Below are positions 61,121-64,000 of a DNA stretch of 64,000 nucleotides, piece after piece. Both the position numbers and the translations under genes were made by a program. How positions within the stretch are numbered: position 1 is the stretch's first letter; the number at the start of each line of letters is the position of its first letter. This DNA is from Gorsachius magnificus (Eukaryota; Chordata; Aves; Pelecaniformes; Ardeidae). The stretch spans positions 80,682,765 to 80,746,764 of the forward strand of contig CM067081.1 of assembly GCA_034008185.1 (NCBI GenBank). The letters are read 5' to 3'. Below the pieces are notes generated by a model. It did not search any database. It worked only from the letters and a program-made list of their open reading frames with translations, and had not been told where the DNA came from.

Positions 61121-64000
61121 TCTTGCTAACAGGAGCAGTGGCGGCCAGGTAAAGCACTGTGAGAAGACTGAACATGGTTTCATGGTTGGGCTCTGTAACA
61201 CACATTTCTGATACCAGAGGACAGGATCAGTATTTCAGAAGACCTTCCATATTCCAACTCTTAAGATTTGCCATGGCCTCCTGCTGCCTTGTTAAATTCA
61301 TTTGTTATGGTAAAAAAAGGGAAGTAAAATACTATAGTTCTTTCTCATGGGAAATTCATAACTCAAGCTCTCAGCAAATTTTCATTGAAACTTCTCAGAA
61401 AATATCAGCCCATAGCTATCTTAAAGAGCTGCTCCTACCCCAATATTTCTAAATATAGGGAATAATTCTCTACTAATTGCAAGTCTTTTTCTCTAAGAAC
61501 TTTGGTACAATGAAATTTTTTCAAAACCTGAAAATGGGATCATATAATAAGAATATTCGGTAATAATTATAGAATAAATACTACATTCTGATTATGCCAT
61601 AACAATGGTATCATACTTAGAATTTGCACTGATGTATGAGAGAGCAATAAAAATTAAGATAACTCATTGAAATTTTTATTCTTTCATTAAATATCTAAAC
61701 TTTCAAAATTGTCAGTTATCGTCTTTTTCGTGTCTTCATCCAGCTCATTACCATTCTTTCAGCACTGATATTTTCAACAATATCGTACAGAGTATGTCTT
61801 TCTGTCATAAGAAAGGAAATAGAAATCCATTCAACAGAGCTGCTGTTGGTTTTTACTTCACCTGCGGTGGTACTTAGGCTATCAAACAGGGATCAATACC
61901 CATTTCATTGCACCAGACGCTTGGTGAACAGCAGCATTTCTGCTGCTTTTCAGCAGCTCCTTTCCCGAGAGCCCACCTCATGATATGCAGGCTGGAATAA
62001 ACAGGCAAGGTAAGGAACAGAGGACAGTTAACAACAGGGATGTGTACTTACATTATTATTGTAATAATTCACTGCATTATTTCAGCAGGCTACATCAAAT
62101 CTCTTAATCTCTTTATATATTATTAGTGCTAATAGTTATGTATTAACAGTTCATTTTTTGCCCCTGAAAGAATAAGGAAATAATATGAACATTGAGCTTC
62201 TGCCTCCGACATTTTAGTGCAAACCTGGGAAATAAACTTACTAAGGCACATTCTCACATCATACACTGACTACGTTTGCCCTATGTGTTTTAGCAGGAAA
62301 AGGCACGAAAATTTGTTAATTAATATTATAACATTAATCAAACCTGCAAACTCAGATAGCAGACAGTATCCCTACAGCAGCAGCCACATTTTTGTTATGG
62401 CCTTCCTGCAGTATCTTCATGCACCAATATACTGTTGAGCAGCTTTGCTCTTAAAAACTCTTCATTGCTGTTCCTCGGGTGAGGTGCAGGCACGTAACAG
62501 AGGCAGAGAGCTGACTGGGAGGGTTTTTTTTCCTTCAGCATATCAGAGTCATAAGAGCAGTCAGAATTTAAAAATCTTCTACAAAGATTGAAATAAATGG
62601 GGGTACTTTTTTCTCAGAAAGAAAAAAGAAAAAAAAAAACAGAAAAAATAAACAAGAGAAGGCAAGCTAAAACATAAAAGGCTGCCACAGAGTCAAAAGG
62701 AATAATCTGTGCTCCACATCCATTATGAATAGAAATAAAAAAGAAGAAAACTGCAGTTCTACCCTGTACCCTTCTCTCCCTCTTGCTGCCCCCCTCCCAA
62801 CCACCAGGTCTCTGCAATCTCGCCTAGGATTTGAGTCTTGCTTGATTTGCAAAATAAGGTGGAATGGGGGACAAATTTACCCTCTTAATGCACACATTCA
62901 AAGCTGCCACTGCTATATGGAGAGTGAGAGCTGGAGAAGAAGTGAAATCTGTGCTGACCCTCAGGCTACAAACTGAATGTTGCATTACTGAGTATCAGCT
63001 GGGCCTCTAGGGTGACTGTATCAAATGAAACATAAACAACGGTATCCAACGTGACAGAAAATAGCATATCAGATCAGAAATTAAAAACTAAATCTGTCTG
63101 AGCAATTTACAGAGGTGGGTGGTTTTATCCTGGCTTTTGCTCTCAGACAAGAAAAGCCTTTACTGCATGAAATTATCAGGTGAGTCTGAGCACAGTCCTG
63201 GTCTTTCAGGTATTTTTTTATAGTATTCGTAGGGTATATAGATGATCTGGGGGCTTTTTTTTTTTTTTTAATTCAAGCTGTACTCTGATTATTCATGCTT
63301 CATTTGAAGACAAGAAAATCAGATGCACTAATTTTTCACGGTTTGTGTACCTGTGTCTCTTACACATAGTCTCTTGTAGCATGGGCATCACATTATTAGT
63401 TGAGTCCCTTCAAACAGTGCATTAAGCAACCTGAGTGACAGCCGTCAGCTTTGCCTTCTTTCTTATTTTTTCTGAGAATTGTTTGTTGAGCGAAGCTATT
63501 TGGCTTCATATTTCAATAGCTATACACACATGCTTCCTGTTAGTAAACATACATTGCTTTAAGATCAGCACAGGCAACTCATACTTCTGCATGAATGGCA
63601 TGGGGTAGGTGATGGTAATCCTATGGGAGCCATTTCATAGCCTCTGGGACTCCAGTGGGAGTCAGTCCTCTGTCTCTTCAGATTGGCCTTACCTGAAGAA
63701 AGCTCCATCAGGAAAAAATATGGGTCATTATCTTTGTCCTCAAACTTTGGGTGATTGTTTATGTTTATTGAGCACTTTCTGTGGGGCACCAGGACAAAAA
63801 AGGACTGAAATATTGACATTTTTCTTGCCAAGCATATTAACTTGAAAAAAAATTGCAATATCTAGGATATTAATACTACAAGGAACACATGGACCTTGGA
63901 ATGCTCTAAAAGTGACATGTTTGATATGCCCCAGTTCTATTAATGTCATTCTGAGATGAATCTTGAGGTACAGAGACCTAATTTCTGGTACTGATCTGAC
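61121..64000. other. No recognisable genes
   Basis: About 2.9 kb of AT-rich DNA. Frames of 97 codons or less on both strands have no domain. An A-rich run lies at 62613-62650 and a poly-T run near 63257-63270. Confidence 0.4.

Overview
This window looks like a bird nuclear genome, most likely intergenic or deep intronic DNA. The evidence is dense CR1 LINE sequence of several ages, a degraded LTR retrovirus-like provirus and a related solo LTR of a type common in birds, AT-rich non-coding DNA with short microsatellites, and no bacterial-style gene packing. I found no host protein-coding gene, tRNA, rRNA or CRISPR array that I could defend. Nearly all open frames are short chance ORFs; those with recognisable content are transposon remnants. 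The species cannot be named from this sequence.

Layout: 1.43-3.44 kb, an antisense 5'-truncated CR1; 4.85-5.33 kb, an eroded old sense CR1; 5.3-17 kb, unique-looking DNA; 16.99-20.14 kb, an antisense endogenous retrovirus with one complete LTR, a primer-binding-site remnant, a broken gag, a truncated second LTR and near-matching 5-bp flanks, into which a 0.96-kb CR1 piece with an uninterrupted 311-codon frame has been placed; 20.8-21.8 kb, an ancient CR1 3' region; 26.61-27.04 kb, a short CR1 with a 10-bp target-site duplication and an in-frame internal deletion; 31.2 and 31.9 kb, an unexplained diverged inverted-repeat pair; 43.0 kb, an old antisense CR1 scrap; 49.34-50.04 kb, an old antisense CR1 3' end hit by a 563-bp solo LTR with a perfect CCTAT duplication; 57.1-61.1 kb, a 2.9-kb CR1 inserted inside a much older CR1-like LINE.

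The elements form a readable insertion history: ancient CR1-like LINEs first, then CR1 and ERV insertions, then decay by stops, frameshifts, internal deletions and LTR-LTR recombination. The most unusual structure is the ERV/CR1 composite at 17-20 kb: the CR1 piece has neither its 5' part nor its 3' tail, its junction carries a local duplication, and the surrounding gag frame shows a very hydrophobic N-terminus and a decapeptide repeat. Two splice-bounded exon-like segments (30.66 and 37.71 kb) are given as hypotheses only. I do not see evidence for a new functional system.
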